From Sporosarcina globispora (lineage in GTDB: Bacteria; Bacillota; Bacilli; Bacillales; Cytobacillaceae), in the NCBI RefSeq assembly GCF_001274725.1, contig NZ_LGUF01000007.1, positions 3,610,263-3,674,262 on the forward strand: a stretch of 64,000 nucleotides of DNA, given 5' to 3'. The position numbers were made by a program, and so were the translations under genes. The notes beneath the pieces were generated by a model, which saw only the letters and a list, made by a program, of their open reading frames with translations, was not told where the DNA came from and ran no database searches. Of the stretch, positions 25,484 through 34,219 are shown piece by piece (position 1 is the stretch's first letter; every line of letters starts with the position of its first letter).

Positions 25484-25864
25484 TGTGAAGATTGTCACTT
25501 AAATAAACGGTCAGGTGAGTGGGATAGGTTTGTAAACTTAAATAATCATTTGGTTATCGTAGGTGTTACCTGGTGGTGTCACTGTTCTGAAAAGTCAAAA
25601 GAAGTGTTAGGCTGTCCGCACGGAATGGGTGGACCAATAAGTGATTATTATGATGATGGATGGTTCAGTGAAACTCAAATTCCAATGTTTTTATCTTTCA
25701 ATGATTTAGAGAACATTACTTTGAATCGAACTGTTGATGATATTAAACCAATAAATGATATAGTTTTAAAATACATCAAAGAAGATTTTCCGAAGAGTGA
25801 TTTTTATATTGAATGTTTAGTACCAGCATTATGGATTTTGGTTCCTGATGATTGGGAAAGTTAG
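25484..25864 (+). pseudogene. Hypothetical protein gene with disrupted or absent start
   Basis: From TTG 25550 the frame encodes VIVGVTWWCHCSEKSKEVLG...LVPALWILVPDDWES (104 residues), with no ribosome binding site at that TTG. The same frame is open back to 25463 and reads a protein-like YHGNCEDCHLNKRSGEWDRF without any start codon; an ATG with GGAGATTA (25462) lies one base out of frame. A one-base frameshift would restore a 130-residue Cys-rich protein. The upstream bases also match an intergenic repeat motif (25484), so the extension may be fortuitous. Family not recognised. Confidence 0.5.
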
Positions 25865-26164
25865 AATTCTTGTTGCACTACCGGGTGCAAGAGTTGAATA
25901 TTTGGCTAACATTTTCGGCGGTCTTTTTCTTATAGTGCTTACGAAGCAGGTTGAACAAGTGAGATGAAATCAGCTCTTTTTTATGTTTATAAGAAGGAAA
26001 ATCATACAAAAAAAGAAATGGAGTTTATATGCAATAGTTGTATTTATTTATCCGTACTTTATTGTCACTAATTAAATTCAAAATTTCATTTTCCTAAGGA
26101 ATTTATAATCAATGTAATTCGTATAATCGATAAGTGAAAACATAAAAAAGGTGGGAACAATTCA
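25865..26164. other. Intergenic stretch
   Basis: Contains one copy of the type A repeat motif (ACTACCGGGTGCAAGAGTTG, 25877-25896) and AT-rich DNA. No gene recognised. Confidence 0.5.
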
Positions 26165-26791
26165 ATGTTTAAACCAAACCCAGCGAATACTGCAATTGTT
26201 ATTACTGACCCTCAAAATGATTTTTTGTCTCCAGGCGGAAGAGGATATCATTTGACAAAGGCTAACATTAAACAGAATAATACTTTAGCCAACTTGGAAC
26301 TACTATTAAGCACTGCCCGTAGTAAAGGTTATCAGCTCTTTGTTTCCCCGCACTTTTTATATCCACATGACTATGATTGGCAGTTTACAGGGAACGAACA
26401 AGAGATGTTGATTAGTTTGCGTGTTTATCAGAAATTAAATCAGTATAGTCCTCCAACTCCGGAAGCCGATTATGTTCCAACTTTAGCTCCGTATATCTGG
26501 GACAAAACAACCGTCATTGCAACACCGCACAAGGTGGCCAGTCCTCAGACAAATGATCTGGTCTATCAACTAAGGCAACGCAGAAAAGAACAAGTAATTT
26601 TGGCTGGGGTATTATCTAACGTATGTGTTGAATCGCATATGAGAGATTTAATCGAAAATGGCTTCAAGACAGCTGTTGTTTACGATGCAACTGCCACGAT
26701 TAGTGAAAACGATTTTCATGCTGCTGTTACGAACTACCGAGCTTTCAGTAGTGCTACATGGACAACACGTGAAACCATTTCAAATATGTAA
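26165..26791 (+). CDS. Isochorismatase-like cysteine hydrolase
   Basis: 208 residues of the isochorismatase/nicotinamidase fold. Catalytic triad candidates are D15 (ITDPQNDF), K123 (ATPHKVASPQ) and C154 (AGVLSNVCVESHMRDLIENGF). Short loops and a YPHDYDWQF segment are compatible with nicotinamidase-type or carbamoyl hydrolases; substrate unknown. AAAAAGGTGGGAA precedes the ATG. Single gene in a decayed region. Confidence 0.88.
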   Translation: MFKPNPANTAIVITDPQNDFLSPGGRGYHLTKANIKQNNTLANLELLLSTARSKGYQLFVSPHFLYPHDYDWQFTGNEQEMLISLRVYQKLNQYSPPTPEADYVPTLAPYIWDKTTVIATPHKVASPQTNDLVYQLRQRRKEQVILAGVLSNVCVESHMRDLIENGFKTAVVYDATATISENDFHAAVTNYRAFSSATWTTRETISNM

Positions 26792-27047
26792 TTATACTCT
26801 TAAATAGGCTACTAAAGAAGAGATTATTCTTTGATTAATTGTAATCTTGCAGCCGTTAGGTGCTTTCATTAACGATATCCAATAAGTCCATTCTTATAAA
26901 ATTAAGATTCAATTACAGTGTGTTTCATTAGATAGATTTCCACCATATCCATTGCTAGATCCTGAAACTTTCCCATCATCTTGTAGCAATTTTTCATATA
27001 TCTAACCAATCTTGATACAGTCCGACTTTTCGATAATTGCTTTCAGC
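26792..27047. other. Intergenic stretch without recognised gene
   Basis: AT-rich DNA between the hydrolase gene and a kinase remnant; no supported frame. Confidence 0.5.
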
Positions 27048-27171
27048 TTAAACATCACAGCCAGTTATGGGTGAATTAAGCTCATGCGATATGATAGCAA
27101 CAAATTCACTTTTTTTTCATACTTCTTTATTAGCTAGTTTAATATCACCAATAACTTTGATTTTGTAGAGG
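27048..27171 (-). pseudogene. Histidine kinase fragment with H-box
   Basis: Minus-strand reading YEKKSEFVAIISHELNSPIT, then GCDV and a stop. SHELNSP is the phospho-acceptor H-box of HisKA kinases. Only about 25 codons survive, with a frameshift in an A-rich run upstream. Confidence 0.7.
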
Positions 27172-27185
27172 TTCGGAAAAAGATA

Positions 27186-27208
27186 AGCTCGTGTAAACGA
27201 GCTTTTTG
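27186..27208 (+). terminator. Small terminator-like hairpin
   Basis: AGCTCG/CGAGCT with a 6-base loop and T5. It stands between two gene remnants. Confidence 0.6.
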
Positions 27209-27240
27209 CAGTTTTTTATTTTGAATATTAACGATTTGTG

Positions 27241-27450
27241 AGTTTGTGAAGGCGGCTTTGGCTGAAATAGGACTTCCAAAGAGCAATCCTGATTGGCTCA
27301 CTCCTGACGTTTAATTTAGGTGTGGAAGCGGGCCAGCTCATGATCCTATGCCTATTACTTCCCTTCTTGCTATGGCTGCGAAGGTTCCCATGGTATCGTA
27401 AAATGATGATTTCAACGTCTTGCCTTATTTTTGTGCTGGCATTTTATTGA
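27241..27450 (+). pseudogene. HupE/UreJ family C-terminal remnant
   Basis: One frame reads EFVKAALAEIGLPKSNPDWL to a stop at 27315; another continues TFNLGVEAGQLMILCLLLPF LLWLRRFPWYR and ends at 27450. This is the last two helices of a HupE/UreJ metal-transport-type protein and parallels LSFNGGVEIGQILIILLLFP of the intact protein at 32474-33565. A frameshift/deletion separates the two parts and the N-terminal two thirds are missing. Confidence 0.7.
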
Positions 27451-27795
27451 TTGTAATTAGGCCATTTATTGATCAATACGAGAGTTAGCGGTATTTTTGC
27501 TAGCTCTTTTTTATTATTGCGTGTCTAACCAAGTTTTTTCAGGGAGGTGAGGAGTAATGAAAAATGACCCCTACTCGAAGCATTATAAAAATAAAATAAA
27601 TCTAAAAAAGGGTCAGATTGTAGAGAAAGAAAGGAAATTAGATGGTTCATTTTGAATTTGTAAGTTATAAAGGAGAAGGATAGCAATAAACCCCACCTTT
27701 TTCGCTTCGGACCTACAACTGGGATAAGTACTCATTTATGTTTACAAATATGAATATCTTATTGTTGAAACCATATTAATAATGGAGGGATCGGC
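27451..27795. other. Intergenic stretch
   Basis: Contains GGGAGGTGAGGAGTAATG at 27542-27559 leading to an 11-codon-scale frame that stops early, and a degenerate type A repeat copy at 27601-27630. No gene recognised. Confidence 0.45.
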
Positions 27796-28575
27796 ATGGG
27801 ATACTTTGTTACTGTAGAACAAGGTGTGAATTTATATATTGAAGATATTAATTCGGGGGGCAGCAAGACGATACTATTTATACATGGATGGCCATTAAAC
27901 CATAAACAGTTTGAATATCAGTTTAATGTTCTTCCGGCAATGGGATATCGATGTATAGGAATTGACTGGAGGGGTTTTGGCAATTCGGATAAACCTTTCA
28001 TTGGTTATAATTTTGACAGACTGGCAGATGATGTCCGCGCTGTAGTAGAGGCACTACAGTTAAAAGACTTCACACTAGCAGGACATTCCACAGGAGGAGC
28101 GATATCGATTCGATACATGGCTCGATATCAAGGTTATGGTGTATCTAAATTAGTTCTTATTGATGCTGCTGCACCTACTAGTGTTCCAAAGGAAGTTGCA
28201 AATAAGTTTATTACAGAAACATATAATGATCGACCTAAAATGCTTCAAGGAGTAATGAATCTCTTTTTCTTCCAGTATATCACTGGAGCATTCTCGGACT
28301 GGTTCTTTCAGCTGGGATTACAAGCAGCTGGGTGGTCGACTGCCGAAATTATGAAGACTCTAAGAGATGAGAATGTGTACAATGATCTTGACAGGATACT
28401 CGTACCAACACTAATTATTCATGGTATCCGTGATAAAATCGTTCCTTTCACCAATGCTCAGGAAACTAATAAGCTAATAAAGAATTCACAGCTTATTCCA
28501 TTTCATTACAGTGTTCATGCTCCTTTCTGGGAAGAACGTGACAAGTTTAACCAGCTATTAACACAATTTATTTAG
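27796..28575 (+). CDS. Alpha/beta hydrolase
   Basis: 259 residues. Oxyanion segment HGWPL (30-34), nucleophile elbow GHSTGG (Ser98), acid in HGIRDKIVP and a late His in YSVHAPFWEE complete the triad. WRGFGNSDKP and the size fit the haloperoxidase/esterase (RsbQ- or BioH-like) group. Cytosolic; no signal peptide. ATG with GGAGGGAT. Single gene; substrate unknown. Confidence 0.88.
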   Translation: MGYFVTVEQGVNLYIEDINSGGSKTILFIHGWPLNHKQFEYQFNVLPAMGYRCIGIDWRGFGNSDKPFIGYNFDRLADDVRAVVEALQLKDFTLAGHSTGGAISIRYMARYQGYGVSKLVLIDAAAPTSVPKEVANKFITETYNDRPKMLQGVMNLFFFQYITGAFSDWFFQLGLQAAGWSTAEIMKTLRDENVYNDLDRILVPTLIIHGIRDKIVPFTNAQETNKLIKNSQLIPFHYSVHAPFWEERDKFNQLLTQFI

Positions 28576-28793
28576 TTAAAAATTTATACTTATTCAAATA
28601 TTTAAGAACGATTTTCCATTATAGGGCGCCATTATTGAAGAAAATAAATATTGTTAAATGATTGTATAGCAAGGCATCCTTATTAAAAATTTTAACAACT
28701 TTAGTTTACCCCTATCCAAACCAGGACGGGGGTATGCGTGTCGGAAAAAAAACTTAAACAACTTATTGTAATCTTGACATTTCCTTATCGCGG
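28576..28793. other. Intergenic stretch
   Basis: Holds a type A repeat copy (28615-28645, CCATTATAGGGCGCCATTAT then TGAAGAAAA) and ACCCC...GGGGT half sites near 28711-28734. No gene recognised. Confidence 0.45.
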
Positions 28794-29058
28794 GTGGTGA
28801 CAGCTTCGCTGGTACTATCCCTAATCGGGGGATTAGCAGTCTCATTCGTCCATTTATTAACTACATTAAAGGTACCGGATGGCAAAGAAACTATTGAATT
28901 ACAAAGGACCTTAGACAGTTTCTTCCAAGGGTTCCAATCCCTTCTTGCAGTCCTGTTTTGCTTGTATTTAATTTCTAAGAAAAAGTATAGTGGGAAAAAA
29001 AGTTCTGCTCATATTAGTAGCTATTACAATTGTGGGTGTTCTATTAAATTTGTTTTAA
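28794..29058 (+). pseudogene. Frameshifted small membrane protein
   Basis: From GTG 28794 the frame encodes a helix (ASLVLSLIGGLAVSFVHLLT), QRTLDSFFQGFQSLLAVLFC and YLISKKKYSGKK. In the adjacent frame from 28990 the sequence continues VGKKVLLILVAITIVGVLLN LF, an ideal transmembrane helix ending at 29058. The switch occurs in a GGGAAAAAAAG run, so a one-base indel split a protein of about 88 residues. Family not recognised. Confidence 0.6.
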
Positions 29059-29432
29059 GCAATTTTAGATCAGGATGATATTCAGGCCTGACAGGGTAGG
29101 TCCGTTATTTTGAATATTCGTTAAATCCTGTCTACACAGAATATAACTTTTGAACTATATAGTTAAACCAATAGTTAAAACAATTATCAATATTGCAAAA
29201 ATTTACACTGAATTTACACTCTATTAAACTATATCACTTACTATTAATCAGATTTGCAAATTTGATTCTAGAGGGGGTGTTTTTAGAATAATGTCCGGCC
29301 AATGGAATGTATCAGTGAGTTGATATGCTAAATTGGGTGGAAATCTTGCAGCAAAAGTTGTATAGGAACAATGCTTGCGAATTTAGCTCAAAAACTTTAC
29401 TAGGAGGGAGGGACAACAAGATTCGACGTTAA
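29059..29432. other. Intergenic stretch bordering a base-composition change
   Basis: AT-rich up to about 29280, then progressively GC-richer. No gene recognised; this is the left border of the foreign-looking block. Confidence 0.45.
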
Positions 29433-29615
29433 CGGGCTAAGCAAGACGACAAACGGCCATTTTATATTGAGTATTACAACCCGAATGACGGGAGCGCTTA
29501 TTCTGTAACTTTCGCTGACAAGACGGTGACATGGGTCAAATTCCAGGTATCCGGTGGAAGCGGACCAAATGTCGTTTTGTCGGAAATGAAAATTTTAGCG
29601 CCGGTGGATAAGTAA
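29433..29615 (+). pseudogene. C-terminal remnant of a discoidin/F5-8C-like carbohydrate-binding domain protein
   Basis: Open frame ending RPFYIEYYNPNDGSAYSVTF then ADKTVTWVKFQVSGGSGPNV and VLSEMKILAPVDK. The pattern of an aromatic-rich beta strand followed by KFQVSGGSG...LSEMKI is typical of the last strands of discoidin-type sugar-binding domains in secreted glycoside hydrolases. No start codon. Codon use is GC-rich like the next two genes. Confidence 0.5.
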
Positions 29616-29631
29616 GTTCCTGAGGTCGAGA

Positions 29632-29751
29632 TGACCGTACTGGGAGACAACAGTATTTATGAAGATTCCGGGGATTTGGAGAAAATAGTCGCAATATTGC
29701 GGCATGTACCGAAATTCAAAATGAAAAACACGGTGGGAGGTGGCAGCTAAC
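29632..29751 (+). pseudogene. Short GC-rich frame, probable gene remnant
   Basis: ATG 29632 opens 39 codons (MTVLGDNSIYEDSGDLEKIV, AILRHVPKFKMKNTVGGGS). Probably part of the same decayed import as the preceding fragment; no family recognised. Confidence 0.3.
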
Positions 29752-29822
29752 TGCAATCAGTTGGTGCAGTGCCAGGTTCGACAGGAATAAGGAAGAAACG
29801 AAATTTCAGAGGGAGATTGATT

Positions 29823-32396
29823 ATGAAAGAAATGGCGTTTAGCGTGGAACGTTTTCGTAAGAAACTACAGATCCCGGTCATGGCAATTATGATTGGATTG
29901 GCCTTGGTAGCTGTTACAAAGCCGATATTGGCCGTTGAACCCGAGGCGGTCGTGACAGGAACCATCTTTTTGGACATCAACAAGGACGGAGTTAAAAACA
30001 AGTCTGAACCTGTATTGCCGGGAATCAGCGTCTCCGATGGAAAACTGGTGACCAAGACGGACAAACAGGGGAAGTATACTTTAAAGATCAATCCGGACAG
30101 GCGGTTGCTAGATATTGTCTTTGTTACCGTGCCGAGCGGCATGAGGGTACCTGTGAACAAGGACAATACGCCTCAGTTTTACAAGCAATTAACGGATTTG
30201 CAGGCGGGAGATGAGCGGGATCAAGATTTCGCTCTACAGCCTAATCCCAAGAGTTTGAATCCGAACTTTAATTTCGCAAACTTGGCAGATGTACATGTTC
30301 AGAAAACATACGGCAACAGTGTGGAGAATTTTAGCAGCCAGCTCGCCCAAGTCAACGCTTTGACAAATAAGCCGGCTTTCATCGCGGTGAGTGGTGACTT
30401 GACCAATGACGCTACCGATGATGAGTTTTTGGATTACACAGCGGCTACGGCCACTTCCGAATTGCCGGTATACCCCGCGGTCGGTAACCATGAGTTCAGT
30501 CCAGGTCCGGATTATAAGAGTCGTATTGACCGCTACCGCCACTATTTGGGACCAGAGTGGTACTCATTCGATTATGGACAAAAGCATTTTGTTGTATTGG
30601 AAAATAACCACGGATTCGGCCAACAGGATCAATTGGAATGGCTGCAGCAGGACTTGGAAATGAACGCCGGCAATAAAGAGGTTGTGGTCATTGTCCACAA
30701 ACCTTTGAATACGCCCGTGATGCCTGGAGGTGCTCAACCATATATCGATTTATTTAGCAAGTACAATACGATTCTGACATTGATGGGACATACTCATGTG
30801 AATGACGTCGATCCAGTTACGATTCCGGGCGCCAAGCATATCACAACTAACTCCAGCGCCGTAACAATCGATCAGACGCCGAACGGGTTCCGTAAAGTGC
30901 AATTTAAAGGCGGAAATGTTGAAACACCGTTTAAAATGTACGACGTAAATCAAAGCCTGACGATCGTCAATCCGGCTCCGAACAGCAAAATCGAGCAGGG
31001 CAGCGGAGACATACAGGTCAACGCTTACGATACATCGCACAAAGTGATAAAAGTGCAGTACCGCTTAGACGGCGGTTCATGGCACAAGATGGAGCAATCG
31101 AGCGATTTCACATGGACGGCTAAGAAGGCTCGCGATTGGAATCGCGGCAAACACAAGATTGAAGTCAGAGCAACGGATGATTCAGGAAAAAGTTGGGAGG
31201 AAATAAGCAGGTTTGAAGTCGTGAAATCTGGCAGTTTCCCTGCTCCTAAGGCTGGAGCGAACTGGGAAATGTTCCATGGAAATGCGCAGCATACCGGTAT
31301 AGCGCAAGATATTTTGAACCCGGAGCTTCGATTGGCATGGAGCTATCGGACGCCGGGCAGCATTCTAACTTCTTCGCCTGCCATCGAGAACGGGAAAGTT
31401 TTTGTTGGTACGCGTGACGAGAACGGGTCTGAGCATATGGGTATTCATGCTGTAGACTTGAAGACAGGGAAGAAGCTTTGGCAATTCAAAGCCAACGCTC
31501 AAGTACAATCTTCTCCTGCTGTAAAAGATGGTATCGTCTATGCATCATCGATCCGCGGCTCGCTTTACGCGCTGGATGCCAACACAGGCATGTTGATCTG
31601 GGAAAAAATAGTCGGTAAGGATGTTTTAGGCCGGGCTTGGATGTATTACTCTCCTACAATTGCGGACGGGGTTGTTTATCAGGCGTTTAGCATGGGTCAA
31701 GGCGGCGCCGGCGAACTGATGGCCCTTGATGCAAAGACAGGCGAAGTACTATGGAAAAGCCGACTTCACGGAGGCTGGATTTCCGAAAGTTCGCCTGTGG
31801 TAATGGACGGGAAAGTTTTCGTTGGTGCTGTAGACGGAAGGATAATCGCATTGGATGCGAAGACGGGCGCCGAATTGTGGCGCGCATATCCGAGCTGGAG
31901 CTGGATGCACTCGATGCCTGCCATTGCGGACGGTCGCGTCTATATGGGTTATGACGGAGGAATAATCGTAGCCTTAGATGCTTCAACAGGCAAAGAGCTA
32001 TGGCGTTACACAAGCCCAGAAACTTCCTATATTCAAGGAGCAACAACAGGTTCTTCTCCAGCTATTGCGGACGGAGTCGTCTACATGGGATTCCCGGACG
32101 GCAACGTTACCGCCCTTGACGCAGAATCCGGAAAGTTACTTTGGAAATACCGTACGAAAGGCGGAATCATTTCCTCTGCGGTGGTCAGCGGAGACACCGT
32201 CTTCATCGGATCGAACGACGGCTTCTTATATGCGCTTGACCGAGTGACGGGAAAACCTATGTGGCAGTACGAGATCGGCGCATGGATCGCTTCTTCGCCT
32301 GCGGTCTCCGGGAACACTCTAGTTATCGGCGCTTTTGACGGCAACCTGTATGGTTTCACTCCCAGCGGCGAATCCACAGCACGTTTGCAACGATAA
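29823..32396 (+). CDS. Secreted metallophosphoesterase fused to PQQ-type beta-propeller
   Basis: 857 residues from ATG 29823 (GAGGGAGAT upstream; an in-frame ATG at 29769 lacks one). Signal peptide ends near KPILAVEP. Order of domains: a SdrD/MetallophosN-like segment (GTIFLDINKDGVKNKSEPVL), calcineurin-like phosphoesterase (NLADVHV, GDLTNDATDDE, GNHEF, VHKP, GHTHVND; about 145-330), an Ig-like MetallophosC segment, then from about residue 480 seven or so PQQ_2 blades with the DAKTGKELW repeat. All metal ligands are present. Extracellular phosphoesterase, perhaps on teichoic acid or nucleotides; the propeller may bind partners. Base composition suggests import, perhaps from a Paenibacillus-like donor. 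Confidence 0.85.
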   Translation: MKEMAFSVERFRKKLQIPVMAIMIGLALVAVTKPILAVEPEAVVTGTIFLDINKDGVKNKSEPVLPGISVSDGKLVTKTDKQGKYTLKINPDRRLLDIVFVTVPSGMRVPVNKDNTPQFYKQLTDLQAGDERDQDFALQPNPKSLNPNFNFANLADVHVQKTYGNSVENFSSQLAQVNALTNKPAFIAVSGDLTNDATDDEFLDYTAATATSELPVYPAVGNHEFSPGPDYKSRIDRYRHYLGPEWYSFDYGQKHFVVLENNHGFGQQDQLEWLQQDLEMNAGNKEVVVIVHKPLNTPVMPGGAQPYIDLFSKYNTILTLMGHTHVNDVDPVTIPGAKHITTNSSAVTIDQTPNGFRKVQFKGGNVETPFKMYDVNQSLTIVNPAPNSKIEQGSGDIQVNAYDTSHKVIKVQYRLDGGSWHKMEQSSDFTWTAKKARDWNRGKHKIEVRATDDSGKSWEEISRFEVVKSGSFPAPKAGANWEMFHGNAQHTGIAQDILNPELRLAWSYRTPGSILTSSPAIENGKVFVGTRDENGSEHMGIHAVDLKTGKKLWQFKANAQVQSSPAVKDGIVYASSIRGSLYALDANTGMLIWEKIVGKDVLGRAWMYYSPTIADGVVYQAFSMGQGGAGELMALDAKTGEVLWKSRLHGGWISESSPVVMDGKVFVGAVDGRIIALDAKTGAELWRAYPSWSWMHSMPAIADGRVYMGYDGGIIVALDASTGKELWRYTSPETSYIQGATTGSSPAIADGVVYMGFPDGNVTALDAESGKLLWKYRTKGGIISSAVVSGDTVFIGSNDGFLYALDRVTGKPMWQYEIGAWIASSPAVSGNTLVIGAFDGNLYGFTPSGESTARLQR

Positions 32397-32408
32397 TTTA
32401 TAGATATT

Positions 32409-32454
32409 CGGCCCTTTGCCTTCCTGGCAAGGAGGCGAAGGGCCGTATTTTTTT
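32409..32454 (+). terminator. Strong terminator behind the phosphoesterase gene
   Basis: CGGCCCTTTGCC/GGCGAAGGGCCG stem (one wobble) followed by a T8 tract. Confidence 0.9.
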
Positions 32455-32473
32455 GGAAAGGTGAGTGACAACA

Positions 32474-33565
32474 TTGAAGAAGACAGCTGTTTACGGACTG
32501 GGACTGATCTGTTTATGGATAGTTCTCCTGGTTATGCCCTTCACTGTTTCCGCGCATACGGACAACAGCGAAGGGTATTCAGAAGTAACTGTAGATGAAA
32601 ATAATTTGAAATATGAGCTTTATCTAGATTATTTTGAACTTGCTCGTGTCGTCGAATTCGAAGTGAAAAGAGGCGATCCGGCAGACAAATTACGTACAGC
32701 TCTGGAGAAAAATGTGAGCGGATTGTCTGAATATCTTGCCTCCCATTTATCTATTTATGCGGATGGTGGTGCGTTGCTTGAAGGCGAGATTGTGATGACG
32801 GATGTCGAACGGAAAAACAACAGGGAATATGCTCATATTACACTGAATTACCATGCGTCGGGACTGAAATCTAGTTCAATCTTGATCCAGTACAATGTGT
32901 TTTTTGATGATAATGATCCCATGCACCGGAACATTATGACCTACGGTACGGGCAGTGAGCAGGAACAATTTATCTTTAACATGGACGAAAGAGAGAATAA
33001 GATCGGCAACTCAACGATTTTTGGGCAAATTGTCCGATTTTTGGAGCTAGGGTTTCATCATATTTTAATCGGTACCGATCACATTCTGTTTATTGTCGCG
33101 ATCATCTTAGGCGCAAGAAAAATAGGCGACATCGTAAAGGTTGCTACGGTGTTTACGCTGGCTCACAGTGTCACTTTGGGGTTGACCGCGTTGAATGTAA
33201 TCAGTATTCCACCGGAAATCGTCGAGCCTTTGATTGCGCTTAGCATTGCGTATGTGGCGATCGAAACGATCCTATTTCCGAATTCCAAATACCGGTTGCT
33301 CGTCGTGTTTATCTTCGGGCTGTTTCACGGGATGGGATTCGCGGGCGTGCTGCAGCTTACCGGTGGAGTCACATGGAAGACGCTTCTATCGATTCTCTCG
33401 TTTAATGGGGGCGTGGAGATTGGGCAAATTCTGATTATTTTGCTTCTGTTCCCGGTGCTGCTCTTCATTCGAAGATACCGGTGGAACATTGCGATTCAAG
33501 GAGCCGTCACCGCCGGAATATTCGTGTTCGGCCTCGTATGGTATATCCAGCGAATGATAGGTTGA
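32474..33565 (+). CDS. HupE/UreJ family membrane protein
   Basis: 363 residues from TTG 32474; GGAAAGGTGAG (32455-32465) fits this start, with GTG 32465 inside the site. Signal peptide, then an extracytoplasmic domain of about 150 residues, then six helices with the conserved LGFHHILIGTDHILFIVAII and TLAHSVTLGLTAL histidine motifs and FGLFHGMGFAGVL. HupE/UreJ proteins are implicated in nickel/cobalt uptake, though many in Bacillales have no assigned metal. Same GC-rich codon use as the previous gene and only separated by its terminator, so co-imported. Confidence 0.85.
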   Translation: MKKTAVYGLGLICLWIVLLVMPFTVSAHTDNSEGYSEVTVDENNLKYELYLDYFELARVVEFEVKRGDPADKLRTALEKNVSGLSEYLASHLSIYADGGALLEGEIVMTDVERKNNREYAHITLNYHASGLKSSSILIQYNVFFDDNDPMHRNIMTYGTGSEQEQFIFNMDERENKIGNSTIFGQIVRFLELGFHHILIGTDHILFIVAIILGARKIGDIVKVATVFTLAHSVTLGLTALNVISIPPEIVEPLIALSIAYVAIETILFPNSKYRLLVVFIFGLFHGMGFAGVLQLTGGVTWKTLLSILSFNGGVEIGQILIILLLFPVLLFIRRYRWNIAIQGAVTAGIFVFGLVWYIQRMIG

Positions 33566-34219
33566 GAGACAAAAGTACGATTGCGGATATAATGAGATGT
33601 CTAGAATTAGACTTCTTGTGTTTTTCGTAATGTTGTTTATTAAGTATCCCAATATTAAAAAACTAGGAGGAATATCTCCTGTTTTCTCAGCTTTATAAAG
33701 TTCGCGTAATGTTAGGTTTGTACGCATACTTGATTTCCTAAGATAACCTTATCACTGTTCCTTCCCTTATGGTTGACAAGTGACACAAAACTTTAGGGTT
33801 TTAGTACGTGTTGATGCTATTGGACCTAAATTTACTGATTTGAGCAAATGCCCAATGAACGAAACTTGAGCAATCAAAGGGACAAGCTGCGATGTCGGAT
33901 TGATTTCACCCACCACCAAGTAATTTGGGGGGAGGCGTCCTTAAAGTCTCTTAATTTAGTTTAGAACAGATAAAAATACTATCAGACGATAAAAAAGCCA
34001 TTCCCAGATTTTTAAATTTGATTTTAATAGTAATACAGCCTTATGAACTTATATTTATTTTGTAAATTTTCGCTAAGTTTAGGTAAATAATATTGATAGT
34101 TTAGTATGAAAAAATATAATGAAACTGTTCAGTCGTTCGAAAAATGGGGATTGATGGTTAAAAAACTTTTGGAACTAAGTGATTTAGAACTAATTATTTT
34201 ATCAAAAGGAGAATGAAAA
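33566..34219. other. Intergenic stretch, 650 bases, with small hairpins
   Basis: GTCTAGAATTAGAC (33600-33613) and AGGAGGAATATCTCCT (33665-33680, followed by GTTTTCT) are palindromes that may end the HupE transcript. Composition returns to AT-rich near 33.6 kb. No gene recognised. Confidence 0.45.

Noticed and set aside
28711..28734. ACCCC...GGGGT as a third CsoR operator
   Set aside because: The half sites are too far apart (16 bases) and no metal gene follows.
31687..32046. Arg/Leu-rich minus-strand frame of 119 codons in the propeller region
   Set aside because: It is a by-product of GC-rich repeats on the other strand; the composition is unlike a protein.
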